This document shows positions 16,033 to 23,543 of a stretch of 29,287 bases of DNA, piece after piece. Below the pieces are notes generated by a model, which saw nothing but the letters and a program-made list of their open reading frames with translations, did not search any database and was not told where the DNA came from. Every line of letters begins with the position of its first letter. Positions within the stretch are counted from its first letter, which is position 1. Where the stretch lies: the NCBI GenBank assembly GCA_900538365.1, contig UPXT01000020.1, positions 1 to 29,287 of the forward strand. Direction: 5' to 3'. The stretch is from an uncultured Acidaminococcus sp. Lineage in GTDB: Bacteria > Bacillota > Negativicutes > Acidaminococcales > Acidaminococcaceae. The translations under genes and the position numbers were made by a program.

Positions 16033-16080
16033 ACAGCACGGAGAAATGGTCCATCTTAACCTGTACAGGAGAAGCAAAGA

Positions 16081-17016
16081 ATGGGACTTAACTTGAAGCA
16101 CGCGCAGTATATCATGGAAATCATCAAGGAAGGCAGCATCACCAATGCCTCCAAGACCATGCATGTTTCACAGCCGGCCCTGAGCCAGACCATCAAGGCT
16201 GTGGAAAAATATCTTGGTGCACCGATCTTTCTCCGCAATACCAAACCCATCGTGCTCACGGAAGCGGGAAAAAAGTATATTGCTGCCGTAAAAAAGATCA
16301 TCACCATCAGTACGAACCTGCTTCATGAAGTCTCGGACATCCAATATGAAGGGTATGGCACCCTGCGTCTAGGAATTCCCATTCAGCGGGCGATGCAGAT
16401 GCTGCCTCGCGTCATGCCCGTATTCCGCCAGCGGTATCCCCATATCAAACTGGAAATCAAGGAAGCCGGGAGCAACATTACGGAAAAATCCGTCCTCAAT
16501 GGTGATGTCGATATTGCAATCATGACGACGTCACCGGGAAATGACGAACTCATTTACGAGCTTGTGGAGACTGAAGACGTCGTACTGGTCGCCAATAAGC
16601 TGACCATGCTGGCCCAGCGCATTGATCCCGGTGTGCCCATCCATATTACGGAAGCAAAAAATGAAGACTTTATTTCCATTACGGAGGGCCATAACGTCCG
16701 TAGGGTCCAGGATACCCTTTTTGACGTCTACGACATCAAACCCCATTTGGTCCTTGAAACAAGCAGCATCGAAGTGGGAAAGCGGCTTGTCAGCAGCATG
16801 GATGCCGTCTTCATCTGTCCTGACGTCTACTTGGACCATTATTTCATGGAGCAAGGGGACTGTGTCCTTTATCCGCTCCTGGGCGTTGCCAATAAGCGCT
16901 ACTGTTATGTCTGCACAAGAAAGGACGCGTACCTGAGCCCCTATGCACGGGCCTTTATCGAGCTCATCAGGACCCTTGGGAAAAAAGAAAGGATCAATCC
17001 GACGAATGAAAAATAA
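16081..17016 (+). CDS. LysR-family transcriptional regulator of citrate genes
   Basis: A 311-residue LysR-type regulator. The N-terminal winged helix-turn-helix (MGLNLKHAQYIMEIIKEGSITNASKTMHVSQPALSQTIKAVEKYLGAPIFLRN, residues 1-55) is followed by LTEAGKKYI and a linker helix. A periplasmic-binding-protein-like effector domain then runs from about residue 90 (LRLGIPIQRAMQMLPRVMPVFRQRYPHIKLEIKEA). CAGGAG precedes the ATG. It diverges from citDEF and overlaps citXG by 11 bases, so it most likely senses citrate or a related acid and controls citDEF, itself with citXG, and perhaps the carrier gene. The effector is inferred from context only. Confidence 0.92.
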   Translation: MGLNLKHAQYIMEIIKEGSITNASKTMHVSQPALSQTIKAVEKYLGAPIFLRNTKPIVLTEAGKKYIAAVKKIITISTNLLHEVSDIQYEGYGTLRLGIPIQRAMQMLPRVMPVFRQRYPHIKLEIKEAGSNITEKSVLNGDVDIAIMTTSPGNDELIYELVETEDVVLVANKLTMLAQRIDPGVPIHITEAKNEDFISITEGHNVRRVQDTLFDVYDIKPHLVLETSSIEVGKRLVSSMDAVFICPDVYLDHYFMEQGDCVLYPLLGVANKRYCYVCTRKDAYLSPYARAFIELIRTLGKKERINPTNEK

Positions 17017-18397
17017 ACTGACTGTACCCTCGGAACTTCGCGTGGAAGTCCCGGATATGCTGCGGGCCCGGGACGGACGTGCCTTGGCCCAGCGAAAACT
17101 TCTCGAGCGGTTCCACAAGCCGCTGCTATTTTTTACAATGAATATCCCTGGACCGCAGAAGGTATCGCCCCTTATCCGCATGGGGTTTGAAGAAGGCGTG
17201 CGCCGTTTGGAAGAGGCCCTTGCAAAAGCAGGGATTCCCATCCTTTTTCAGAAAGTCATCGACTATAAGACGGGCTATGAAAAATACTATGTCCTCGGCG
17301 GGGCCGCAGGGACCGTGAAGGAAATTGCGGCACAACTTGAAAATGAGGACCCTTTGGGCCGCCTATTTGATATGGATGTCCTTGATACGGACGGGAGGAA
17401 GCTTTCGCGGGAGGAACTTGGTCTTCCTGAGCGGCGCTGCTTTGTCTGCAGTGAGCCCGCCAAAGGCTGTGCCCGGAGCCGCAGACACAGCCTGCCCGTC
17501 CTGATCCGTAATGTGGAGCGCATCTTGAACGGCTTTGTCCTTTCCCACACCCGGGATGATATGGAAGAAGCCCTGCTAGGGGAAGTGGCAGCAACTCCCA
17601 AGCCAGGTCTGGTGGACCTTGATAATCCTGGTGCCCATGACGATATGGACCAGGAAACCTTCAAAAAAAGCACGGAAGCCATCCTGCCCCATCTCCTCAG
17701 CATGGCCGAAACGGGATGGAATTTTACGGGAAGCGGTGAGGAACTTTTTCGCGCCCTGCGCCCCATGGGGGCCGCTGCCGAAAAAGCCATGTTCCGGGCT
17801 ACGGGAAACGTCAACACCCATAAAGGCATCATCTTTTCCTTGGGAACGGTTTCTGCCTTTACGCTGCGGGCCCTGAAGCGGGACCATAGGGTCAAAGGGG
17901 AAGCCATCCTTAGGGAAGTGGGGGAGACAGTGACTCCCATCCTTGAAGAAGACTTCCGCAAGATCGATCCCTACCATCCCCACACCCATGGGGAACTTCT
18001 TTACGTAAAGGAAGGATGCCGCGGGATCCGAGGGGAAGCGATGGACGGCTTCCCCGCTGTTTCGTCCATTGGCCTGCCGGCTCTGCGGGAACTCTTTGCT
18101 GAAAAAACGGGGACCAATGAGATTTATATTGAAACCCTCCTGCGCCTCATGGCCGGGGTGGAAGATACGAATATCCTCAGTCGGAGCGACCGGGAAACCC
18201 TGCACTACGCTCAAAAAGCAGCCCAGGACATCCTGCAAAAGGGCGGGGCCTTTACGGAAGAAGGCCTTGCTGCCGTATGGAAGCTCAATGATGACTTTGT
18301 GGCCCGTCACATCAGCCCTGGCGGCTGTGCGGACCTGCTCATCCTTTCCATCTTCCTTTACCGTATGGAATCCCTTTTTAAAGGGCCGTCGGCCTGA
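17006..18397 (+). CDS. citXG: Fused CitX-CitG: apo-citrate lyase phosphoribosyl-dephospho-CoA transferase and triphosphoribosyl-dephospho-CoA synthase
   Basis: A 463-residue fusion. The CitX part (about 1-177) has MNIPGPQK (45-52), GRLFDMDV (118-125), RRCFVC (143-148) and RSRRHS (157-162), the usual signatures of the transferase that loads the prosthetic group onto Ser14 of CitD. The CitG part (about 178-463) has EVAATPKPGLVD (193-204), DNPGAHDDMD, GNVNTHKGIIFSLG and the C-terminal helical core. It makes triphosphoribosyl-dephospho-CoA from dephospho-CoA and ATP. The frame is open to 16943, but the ATG at 17006, inside the lysR 3' end, gives a normal CitX N-terminus. Its Shine-Dalgarno (AAAGGA) is about 12 bases away, so translation may depend on coupling to lysR. 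Such fusions are known in other citrate fermenters. Confidence 0.95.
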   Translation: MKNKLTVPSELRVEVPDMLRARDGRALAQRKLLERFHKPLLFFTMNIPGPQKVSPLIRMGFEEGVRRLEEALAKAGIPILFQKVIDYKTGYEKYYVLGGAAGTVKEIAAQLENEDPLGRLFDMDVLDTDGRKLSREELGLPERRCFVCSEPAKGCARSRRHSLPVLIRNVERILNGFVLSHTRDDMEEALLGEVAATPKPGLVDLDNPGAHDDMDQETFKKSTEAILPHLLSMAETGWNFTGSGEELFRALRPMGAAAEKAMFRATGNVNTHKGIIFSLGTVSAFTLRALKRDHRVKGEAILREVGETVTPILEEDFRKIDPYHPHTHGELLYVKEGCRGIRGEAMDGFPAVSSIGLPALRELFAEKTGTNEIYIETLLRLMAGVEDTNILSRSDRETLHYAQKAAQDILQKGGAFTEEGLAAVWKLNDDFVARHISPGGCADLLILSIFLYRMESLFKGPSA

Positions 18398-18417
18398 TAG
18401 ACTGCCTTTCATCATCT

Positions 18418-18452
18418 AAGCTGATCCCCAAAAGGAGGGATCGGCTTTTTTA
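18418..18452 (+). terminator. Intrinsic terminator after citXG
   Basis: AAGCTGATCCC (18418-18428) pairs with GGGATCGGCTT (18437-18447) with one wobble, followed by TTTTTT. Confidence 0.9.
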
Positions 18453-18940
18453 TATGGAAGAATGCTGAAGAAAAGGCCTTGACCTAGGCCCGCTTGGAAC
18501 AGCGGCACGGTTTGGTAGGAAATCGTTAAAAAATAAGGAAACCCTTTTATCTCTTTTCCCTGATTTTTGATGCGAAATATGGGGGAGAGGAAAAGGCAAA
18601 GGAAAAAATGACAGAAAATAGACGGTTAGATGTCCCTAATTTTAAAATTTTCTTAAAATAACTTAAATTCGATAAATAAAAGTGAAACCCGAAACCCCTG
18701 ATTCTTCCTAGGGAAATAGGTATATCATAAGAATAGTCTTATGAAAAATATTTCAAATCTTATATTAGTTTTCAAGTTTGTCATATGATATTCTCTTCAC
18801 TGAGGAAAGATAAAGGGCGTACTGTTCCAAACGATACTTTTTATTCGCTTGGCAGCAAGAAATTATCCTACAATTCATAAAATGGCCCCCGAGACATCGC
18901 CCGGTTTCTAGGACCCAAAGAACCTTAAGGAGGTTGTATC
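18453..18940 (+). other. Long AT-rich upstream region of the citrate carrier gene
   Basis: About 490 bases with no gene, unusually long for this compact region. The part from about 18520 to 18800 is very AT-rich. It holds the dyad at 18725-18744 but no promoter that I find convincing. A good Shine-Dalgarno site (AAGGAGG) sits just before 18941. The length suggests multi-site regulation or a leader RNA. Confidence 0.5.
18725..18744. promoter_or_regulatory. Candidate operator dyad (site 2) upstream of the citrate carrier
   Basis: A perfect inverted repeat with 8-base arms, TCATAAGA and TCTTATGA, around a 4-base centre. Its core ATAAG-N6-CTTAT (18727-18742) repeats site 1 at 15851-15866 between citD and lysR. 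The match of both half-sites and spacer suggests the same regulator binds both. Confidence 0.55.
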
Positions 18941-20272
18941 ATGTTTTTGGGTGTTGTTGGCTTTGCGATGATTGTCATCATCGTTGCGGCACTGATTCGT
19001 TCCAAATCGAACCCTGTGCCTCTGTTTGTTATTGTACCGGTCATTGCCGCACTGATTTGCGGGTTTACGCCGGCACAGATCTTTGATTTCGTCAAGGCCG
19101 GTGTTGGTAAGACCTGGTCCACGGCAGTTCTGTTCATTTTCTCCATCGTTTACTTCTCCATGATGGGCGATATGGGTCTTTTCGATCCGATGGTTAACTG
19201 GCTCGTCAAGAAAGCAGGCTCCAACATCGTCATGGTTACGGTTGCAACGAGCCTCATTGCTGTTATTTCCCACCTTGACGGCGCCCTTGCTTCTACGCTA
19301 CTCATCACCATCCCGGCTATGCTGCCGATCTACAAGAAACTCCACATGCGCCCCGTTGTGCTCGTCTGCATCATCGGTGCGGCCATGTCCATCATGAACC
19401 TGCTTCCTTGGGGCGGTCCTGTCGCTCGTACGGGCGTTGTCCTCAATGCTGATGTCAACGTTCTGTGGCAGGAACTCATTCCTCTTCAGGGTGTCGGTCT
19501 TGTTATCCTCGTTGCTTTTGCCGCCTACATGGGCGTCATGGAAAAACGCCGCGGTGCTGGCCTTGTTCCGACGGGCAAAGCTGCTGAACTTTCTGAAGAA
19601 AACTCCAACAGCAGTGATGACTCCCTGAGTGATGCCGATAAGGAATTCATGGCTCGTCCGAAGATGATTTGGTTCAACGGCCTGTTGACCCTTTTTGTTA
19701 TCGGCCTGCTCTGCTTCACCAAGATTCCGATGTATGCCGCCTTCATGTTTGGTCTTGCCATTGCGCTGATTGCCAACTTCCATTCTGCAGCCGATCAGGC
19801 ACGTGCCATCAAGATGCACGCTGCTACGGCACTGACCATGCCGATGATCCTTCTTGCTTCCGGTGTTTTCCTGGGCGTCCTGTCCAAGACCGGTATGATG
19901 AAGGAAATGGCCAAAATGCTCATTGTCCTCGTTCCGACGGCACTGGGCGGTCACCTGCAGGATATCTTCGGTATCTTTGCTGTGCCTATCGGCATGATGC
20001 TCGGTACGGACTCCTACTTCTTCGGTCTGCTGCCGCTGGCTATCGGCGTTGGTCAGCAGTTCAATGTTGACCCTCATGATATGGCTATGGCCATGCTCAT
20101 TGGTAAGAACTACGGTGTTCTTGTTACCCCCCATGCTGCTACGACCTTCCTGGCCTGCGGTCTTGCTGGGATTGAAATCAAGGAACTCCTCAAGTTCTGT
20201 GCTCCGAGACTCTGGGTCCTGTCCTGGATTTCCCTTCTTTGCGGTGCCCTTCTCGGCCTGTTCCACATCTAA
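18941..20272 (+). CDS. CitMHS-family metal-citrate:cation symporter
   Basis: A 443-residue inner-membrane carrier with about 11-12 membrane segments. The N-terminal MFLGVVGFAMIVIIVAALIRSKSNPVPLFVIVPVIAALICGF, FSIVYFSMMGDMGLFDPMVNWLVKKAGSN, SHLDGALASTLLITIPAMLPIYKKL and LPWGGPVARTGVVLN are typical of CitMHS proteins. These take up citrate complexed with Mg or another divalent metal with protons. A hydrophilic loop (EENSNSSDDSLSDADKEFMARPK) near residue 220 separates the halves. AAGGAGG precedes the ATG. It stands after the cit genes and ends in its own terminator. Together with CitDEF it suggests citrate uptake and cleavage. Codon use is strongly biased, implying high expression. Which metal is carried is not visible. 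Confidence 0.93.
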   Translation: MFLGVVGFAMIVIIVAALIRSKSNPVPLFVIVPVIAALICGFTPAQIFDFVKAGVGKTWSTAVLFIFSIVYFSMMGDMGLFDPMVNWLVKKAGSNIVMVTVATSLIAVISHLDGALASTLLITIPAMLPIYKKLHMRPVVLVCIIGAAMSIMNLLPWGGPVARTGVVLNADVNVLWQELIPLQGVGLVILVAFAAYMGVMEKRRGAGLVPTGKAAELSEENSNSSDDSLSDADKEFMARPKMIWFNGLLTLFVIGLLCFTKIPMYAAFMFGLAIALIANFHSAADQARAIKMHAATALTMPMILLASGVFLGVLSKTGMMKEMAKMLIVLVPTALGGHLQDIFGIFAVPIGMMLGTDSYFFGLLPLAIGVGQQFNVDPHDMAMAMLIGKNYGVLVTPHAATTFLACGLAGIEIKELLKFCAPRLWVLSWISLLCGALLGLFHI

Positions 20273-20281
20273 GGTAAAATG

Positions 20282-20317
20282 AAAAACTCCTCTTCCTACG
20301 GGAAGGGGAGTTTTTTT
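20282..20317 (+). terminator. Intrinsic terminator after the citrate carrier
   Basis: AAAAACTCCTCTTCC (20282-20296) pairs with GGAAGGGGAGTTTTT around TACG, with one wobble, followed by more T. Confidence 0.92.
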
Positions 20318-20336
20318 GTGGGCGGAAAAGAATGGG

Positions 20337-20368
20337 GCTGTGATGCTTTGATGCTGTGGTGCTGTGAT
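20337..20368. repeat. Four tandem copies of an 8-base unit
   Basis: GCTGTGAT, GCTTTGAT, GCTGTGGT and GCTGTGAT follow one another without gaps, and a partial fifth (GCGAT) comes after. Copies 1 and 4 are identical. It marks the left side of the unexplained non-coding stretch before the NCS1 permease gene. Confidence 0.7.
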
Positions 20369-20376
20369 GCGATAAA

Positions 20377-20455
20377 GGCTAAGGCGGAAGGCATGGGAAT
20401 CAGTGCCCCTCCTTGGCTAAGGCTGCCGGAGGCAGCAGGCTAAGGCCCCAGGGAG
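20377..20455. repeat. Three direct repeats GGCTAAGGC with an embedded hairpin
   Basis: GGCTAAGGC occurs at 20377-20385, 20415-20423 and 20438-20446. The last two flank a hairpin, CTGCC GGA GGCAG (20423-20435). An outer arm CTCCTTGG (20409-20416) can pair with CCAGGGAG (20448-20455), 7 of 8 bases. No reading frame explains these. Confidence 0.6.
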
Positions 20456-20479
20456 TGCAGGCGCTCCTATCTAAAAGAA

Positions 20480-20695
20480 CGTAGGCCTTGCACATTTGGT
20501 CATTTATTCCATTTGCTTTTGGCAAATTCGCTTCAGATGGGTCCAATGGCGAGGAGCTCCCGGCCTCAGCGACGACGGCGGGCCTGAGACGCCAGCAATC
20601 CGCTAGCGCAGCGACGCGGGAGGTGACGACACGTGGTTAGGAGGGGGAGCGCCCAGGCGTCAACTGCCTAAAATCGTGAGACGGACCGGCCTACG
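20480..20695. other. Nested inverted-repeat region, possible structured RNA or dispersed repeat
   Basis: CGTAGGCC (20480-20487) is the exact complement of GGCCTACG (20688-20695) and could close a domain of about 216 bases. Inside it, GACGCC (20588-20593) can pair with GGCGTC (20656-20661). CTCAG (20565-20569) overlaps in register with CTGAG (20584-20588), and CCGC (20600-20603) with GCGG (20616-20619). CAGCGACG occurs twice. The GC-rich right half contrasts with an AT-rich segment near 20490-20535. I cannot match it to a known RNA family, and strand is undetermined. Confidence 0.45.
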
Positions 20696-20702
20696 AATCG
20701 AC

Positions 20703-20749
20703 ATGCCCCCATTGCTGCCATAGATTTCTTCATAGAGCAATGAGGGCAC
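20703..20749. repeat. Inverted repeat just beyond the NCS1 permease gene
   Basis: TGCCCCCATTGCT (20703-20715) and AGCAATGAGGGCA (20737-20749) are complementary at 12 of 13 positions around a 21-base loop. It lies immediately 3' of the minus-strand permease stop. No clear T-run follows, so it may be an mRNA-end stem or the edge of the adjacent repeat region. Confidence 0.6.
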
Positions 20750-20753
20750 GTAA

Positions 20754-21938
20754 CTACATCAAATCGGAGCGATTTTTGCTCCGACCAAACAAACGACTGA
20801 CAACTACGTCAATCACCATCACGGCCACAATGACGGGGAAGGTCACACCCAGCGGTGTATCGGCGTCAAGAAGACAGCGGTAAAGAACAAAGCCGACGGC
20901 CCAAATCAGGAGCTTCAGTACGCTTACGCGTTCATTCCGATGGTTTTCATGGATAATAAAGTAATCTGCCAGCATGATGGCCGTCATAGGGGCAAAGACG
21001 GAACCAATGAGATAGAGGAAGTCTTCAAAGCGGCTGGCGTCAGCCGTGAGGGCAAGGAGGGTGCCAAGGGCCGCTGCGATGAGGGCCTGTCCTTTTTCCG
21101 AAAGGACGGTTGTCAGTGCCCGGCCAGATACGCCTGCTGAATAAGCGTCAAGGAAAGTCGTCGTGACTGTCGATAGGAGGATAATGACGATGGCCGAAAC
21201 GCCAAGGCCGGCACCGACCATGATCCTTGCGATGTCACTTTCGCCCGTAAAAAGGGCCGCGCCCATACCGATGACAAACATCCAGGAGCTGGCGGCAAAA
21301 TAGGTCAGGCAGCTGACGACGGATGCTTTCACCGGTTTCTCCGCTTCCCGTGTATAGTCCGAAATGACCGGGAGCCAGGAAAGCGGCATGGCAACAGCAA
21401 GTTCCACGGCGCCTCCAAAGGTGATGCTGCCGCTTGGCACCGCGGCAGTGTCAGTGCCAAAGATGGTGACTGAAAGGACCGTGGTCAAAAGAAAGAGGGC
21501 GGCCATGACAAGGACATTGACCCGTCCAAGCGTTGTCATTCCCATGACAATCCATAGGGCGATGAGGGAACCAATGATGAGGCTCCAGAGCGGCATTCCC
21601 AAAGGCGCAATGACCTCGGCCGCTGCTGCCGCACTGACAATCATGACAGCCGTCCAGCCGATGAGCTGGATGACGTTGAGACCAGCAAAGAACTTGGCTC
21701 CTTCCTTACCAAAGGAAAAGCTGACCGTTTCCATGGCGCTGCATCGGCTCCGGGCGCCCATGATACCTGCTCCAATCATGACGGCACCGCCAATGATATG
21801 GCCAATGAAGATGGCCCAAAGGCCTTTTTCCCATCCCAGAGGGGAAAGGAGCATGCCTGTAAGGATTTCCGCGATGGAAATACCGGCGCCAAACCAGAGG
21901 AGGCCATTTGAAAAAACAGAAGTTTGCTGAGAATCCAT
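20754..21938 (-). CDS. NCS1-family permease, CytX/CodB-like (hydroxymethylpyrimidine or cytosine)
   Basis: A 394-residue inner-membrane protein with about 11-12 membrane segments. The opening SNGLLWFGAGISIAEILTGMLLSPLGWEKGLWAIFIGHIIGG, then GARSRCSAMETVSFSFGKEG and LSWLPVISDYTREAEKP, match the nucleobase:cation symporter-1 family, closest in feel to CytX, the putative hydroxymethylpyrimidine carrier. Cytosine permease is the alternative. CytX genes often have a TPP riboswitch, but the 40-base leader here has none. The ATG has only a weak Shine-Dalgarno site (GAAGAAAG is distant), unusual beside its neighbours. A promoter and an upstream terminator make it a single-gene unit. Confidence 0.82.
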   Translation of the reverse strand: MDSQQTSVFSNGLLWFGAGISIAEILTGMLLSPLGWEKGLWAIFIGHIIGGAVMIGAGIMGARSRCSAMETVSFSFGKEGAKFFAGLNVIQLIGWTAVMIVSAAAAAEVIAPLGMPLWSLIIGSLIALWIVMGMTTLGRVNVLVMAALFLLTTVLSVTIFGTDTAAVPSGSITFGGAVELAVAMPLSWLPVISDYTREAEKPVKASVVSCLTYFAASSWMFVIGMGAALFTGESDIARIMVGAGLGVSAIVIILLSTVTTTFLDAYSAGVSGRALTTVLSEKGQALIAAALGTLLALTADASRFEDFLYLIGSVFAPMTAIMLADYFIIHENHRNERVSVLKLLIWAVGFVLYRCLLDADTPLGVTFPVIVAVMVIDVVVSRLFGRSKNRSDLM

Positions 21939-21984
21939 GCTTATATCACGCTGCTTTCTTCATGAAATGATTTCTTATGACATC

Positions 21985-22013
21985 AGTATACTATGGGACC
22001 TTGCCCGAGACAA
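21985..22013 (-). promoter_or_regulatory. Promoter of the NCS1 permease gene
   Basis: On the minus strand TTGTCT (22013 to 22008), a 17-base spacer and TATACT (21990 to 21985). Transcription would start near 21978, about 40 bases before the ATG. Confidence 0.65.
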
Positions 22014-22014
22014 G

Positions 22015-22059
22015 AAAAAAGGGAGCACGGAGAAATTTGCATTCCTTCGCACTCCCTTT
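22015..22059 (-). terminator. Intrinsic terminator after the 80-residue gene
   Basis: On the minus strand AAAGGGAG (22059 to 22052) pairs with CTCCCTTT (22025 to 22018) and a T-run follows. It begins within ten bases of the stop at 22068. Confidence 0.75.
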
Positions 22060-22067
22060 GATCGTTG

Positions 22068-22310
22068 TTAGCGGGCTTCCTGCGTCAGCGCTCCCATGAT
22101 GTCGTATGTTTCATGGATATCGGCGCGGCGGACCGTTCCTTTTCCCGCAAGGATAAAGAGCGGATAGCCGGAAAGGACACTAGAAGTTCCTTGCCCATCA
22201 AAAACGTGGTAGCCTTTATAAGTAAGGTCCAGTTTCTCTGCCTTCTTGCAGCAGGCGCTTTGCGCAATTTCCTGTACCTTGGTTTCATATTCTTTTTCTG
22301 TCATGGTCAT
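22068..22310 (-). CDS. Small protein of unknown function (80 residues)
   Basis: A hydrophilic 80-residue protein, MTMTEKEYETKVQEIAQSACCKKAEKLDLTYKGYHVFDGQGTSSVLSGYPLFILAGKGTVRRADIHETYDIMGALTQEAR. It has an adjacent cysteine pair at residues 20-21 and no signal or membrane segment. GAGGGGG lies directly upstream; either ATG at 22310 or 22304 could be used. It has its own promoter, a leader hairpin and a terminator, so it is probably a real single-gene unit. I do not recognise a family. Confidence 0.7.
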   Translation of the reverse strand: MTMTEKEYETKVQEIAQSACCKKAEKLDLTYKGYHVFDGQGTSSVLSGYPLFILAGKGTVRRADIHETYDIMGALTQEAR

Positions 22311-22329
22311 TACCCCCTCGCAAAATCAA

Positions 22330-22351
22330 CGGCAGGGGAATCACCCTGCCG
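22330..22351 (-). other. Hairpin in the leader of the 80-residue gene
   Basis: CGGCAGGG (22330-22337) and CCCTGCCG (22344-22351) are exact complements around a 6-base loop. The stem lies between the predicted promoter and the Shine-Dalgarno site. It could protect the 5' end or tune translation. Confidence 0.6.
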
Positions 22352-22359
22352 CGTTTATT

Positions 22360-22387
22360 ATTGTAGTCTTTTTCCTAAAAATTACAA
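22360..22387 (-). promoter_or_regulatory. Predicted promoter of the 80-residue gene
   Basis: On the minus strand TTGTAA (22387 to 22382), a 16-base spacer and TACAAT (22365 to 22360). A moderate match. Confidence 0.5.
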
Positions 22388-22441
22388 GGCTTTTAGCTAT
22401 CGATATTCTAGATACCCCGTATGAAGCACCTTTCTTGCCGT

Positions 22442-22472
22442 AAAAAAAAGGACCGCCCTCAAGAGAGCGGTC
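22442..22472 (-). terminator. Terminator of the pot operon
   Basis: On the minus strand GACCGC (22472 to 22467) pairs with GCGGTC (22456 to 22451), and eight T follow. It sits ten bases beyond the potD stop. Confidence 0.85.
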
Positions 22473-22481
22473 TCCATTTGA

Positions 22482-23540
22482 TTATTTGATGGTCTTCAGT
22501 TCCGTCCAATCTTTATCATAAAGGGTAATTGCATCGCCGATATCGGTGAGCCATTCGCCCTTATCGATTTCGTCGACGGCCGTCTTCAGCATGGGATCGT
22601 TGATGAAATCTTTTTTATGGAGCGAAATGGCCTTTGTGTTCGGGTCATTGTAGCCAATATATTCGTAGTTCTTGACGCTGACTTCCGGATCATAGAGAAA
22701 GTTGATGAAGGCTTCAGCCAGTTCTTTGTGCTTGGCTCCTTTGGGAATAGCCAGTGTATCAGCCCAAACGGTGGTCCCTTCCTTAGGGATAACAAAGCCG
22801 ACATCAGGGTTGTCGTTATGGACAAAGTGGGCATCGCCGGACCACATCATCCCCAACCATGCTTCTTCAGCAATGAATTTCTGCTTGATGGAATCTGTGT
22901 CGTAAGCAAGGACGTTCGGTGCCAAGGTCTTGAGGTCCTTGAAAGCGATGTCAATCTGGCCCGGATCCGTTGCGTTGTTGGAAAACCCATGTTTCTTGAG
23001 GGCCATGCCAATGACTTCACGGCTGTCGTTAAGAAGGATGACGCGGCCTTTGTATTCCGGGTTCCACAGATCCTGCCAGCTGGTCGGAGCCGTTTTGACG
23101 TATTTTTTGTTGTAGATGATGCCCGTCATGCCCCAGGTGTAGACGACAGAATATTCACCATTGGGGTCAAAGGTATTATTTTTGAGCTTATCCATGACGA
23201 ATTCCGTATTGGGCATTTTGCTCTTATCGAGTTTTTCCAAAAGGTCCAGTTTCTTCATGGTCGTGACCATGTAGTCCGAGGGCTGGATGACATCATATTG
23301 GGAGCCGCCGGCCTGCAGTTTGGCAAGGAGTTCTTCATTATTGGCAAAAACGTCATAGTTGACCTTGCAGTCATATTTTTTCTCGAATTCCTTGATGACT
23401 TCAGGATTGAAGTTATCGGCCCAGCTGAAAATGTTAAGGACGCGGCCTTCTTCTTTTTTTGTTTCCTTTCCGCCGCAGCCTGCAGCAGCAAAGAGGCAAA
23501 GGGCCAAGATGAGGGTAAAGAGGGTGCGAAATTTTTTCAT
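22482..23540 (-). CDS. potD: Spermidine/putrescine ABC transporter, substrate-binding lipoprotein
   Basis: A 352-residue exported binding protein. A signal peptide (KKFRTLFTLILALCLFAAAGC) ends in a lipobox with Cys22, so it should be lipid-anchored. The mature part has LNIFSWADNFNPEVIKEFEKKY, QYDVIQPSDYMVTTM, YTWGMTGIIYNKKYV, SWQDLWNPEYKGRVILLND and WSGDAHFVHNDNPDVGFVIPKEGTTVWADTLAIPKGAKH, all characteristic of PotD/PotF. It captures spermidine or putrescine and passes it to PotBC. AAAGGAG precedes the ATG. It is the last gene of potABCD, three bases after potC. Preference between the two polyamines cannot be settled by eye. Confidence 0.95.
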   Translation of the reverse strand: MKKFRTLFTLILALCLFAAAGCGGKETKKEEGRVLNIFSWADNFNPEVIKEFEKKYDCKVNYDVFANNEELLAKLQAGGSQYDVIQPSDYMVTTMKKLDLLEKLDKSKMPNTEFVMDKLKNNTFDPNGEYSVVYTWGMTGIIYNKKYVKTAPTSWQDLWNPEYKGRVILLNDSREVIGMALKKHGFSNNATDPGQIDIAFKDLKTLAPNVLAYDTDSIKQKFIAEEAWLGMMWSGDAHFVHNDNPDVGFVIPKEGTTVWADTLAIPKGAKHKELAEAFINFLYDPEVSVKNYEYIGYNDPNTKAISLHKKDFINDPMLKTAVDEIDKGEWLTDIGDAITLYDKDWTELKTIK

Positions 23541-23543
23541 AGC

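Noticed and set aside
20337..20749. CRISPR array
   Set aside because: Repeat units are too short and irregular and there are no spacers of uniform length.
20337..20749. Intact insertion sequence
   Set aside because: No transposase frame and no convincing terminal inverted repeats with target duplication.
21939..22014. TPP riboswitch before the CytX-like permease
   Set aside because: Looked for because CytX genes often carry one. The leader is only about 40 bases and has no matching motif.
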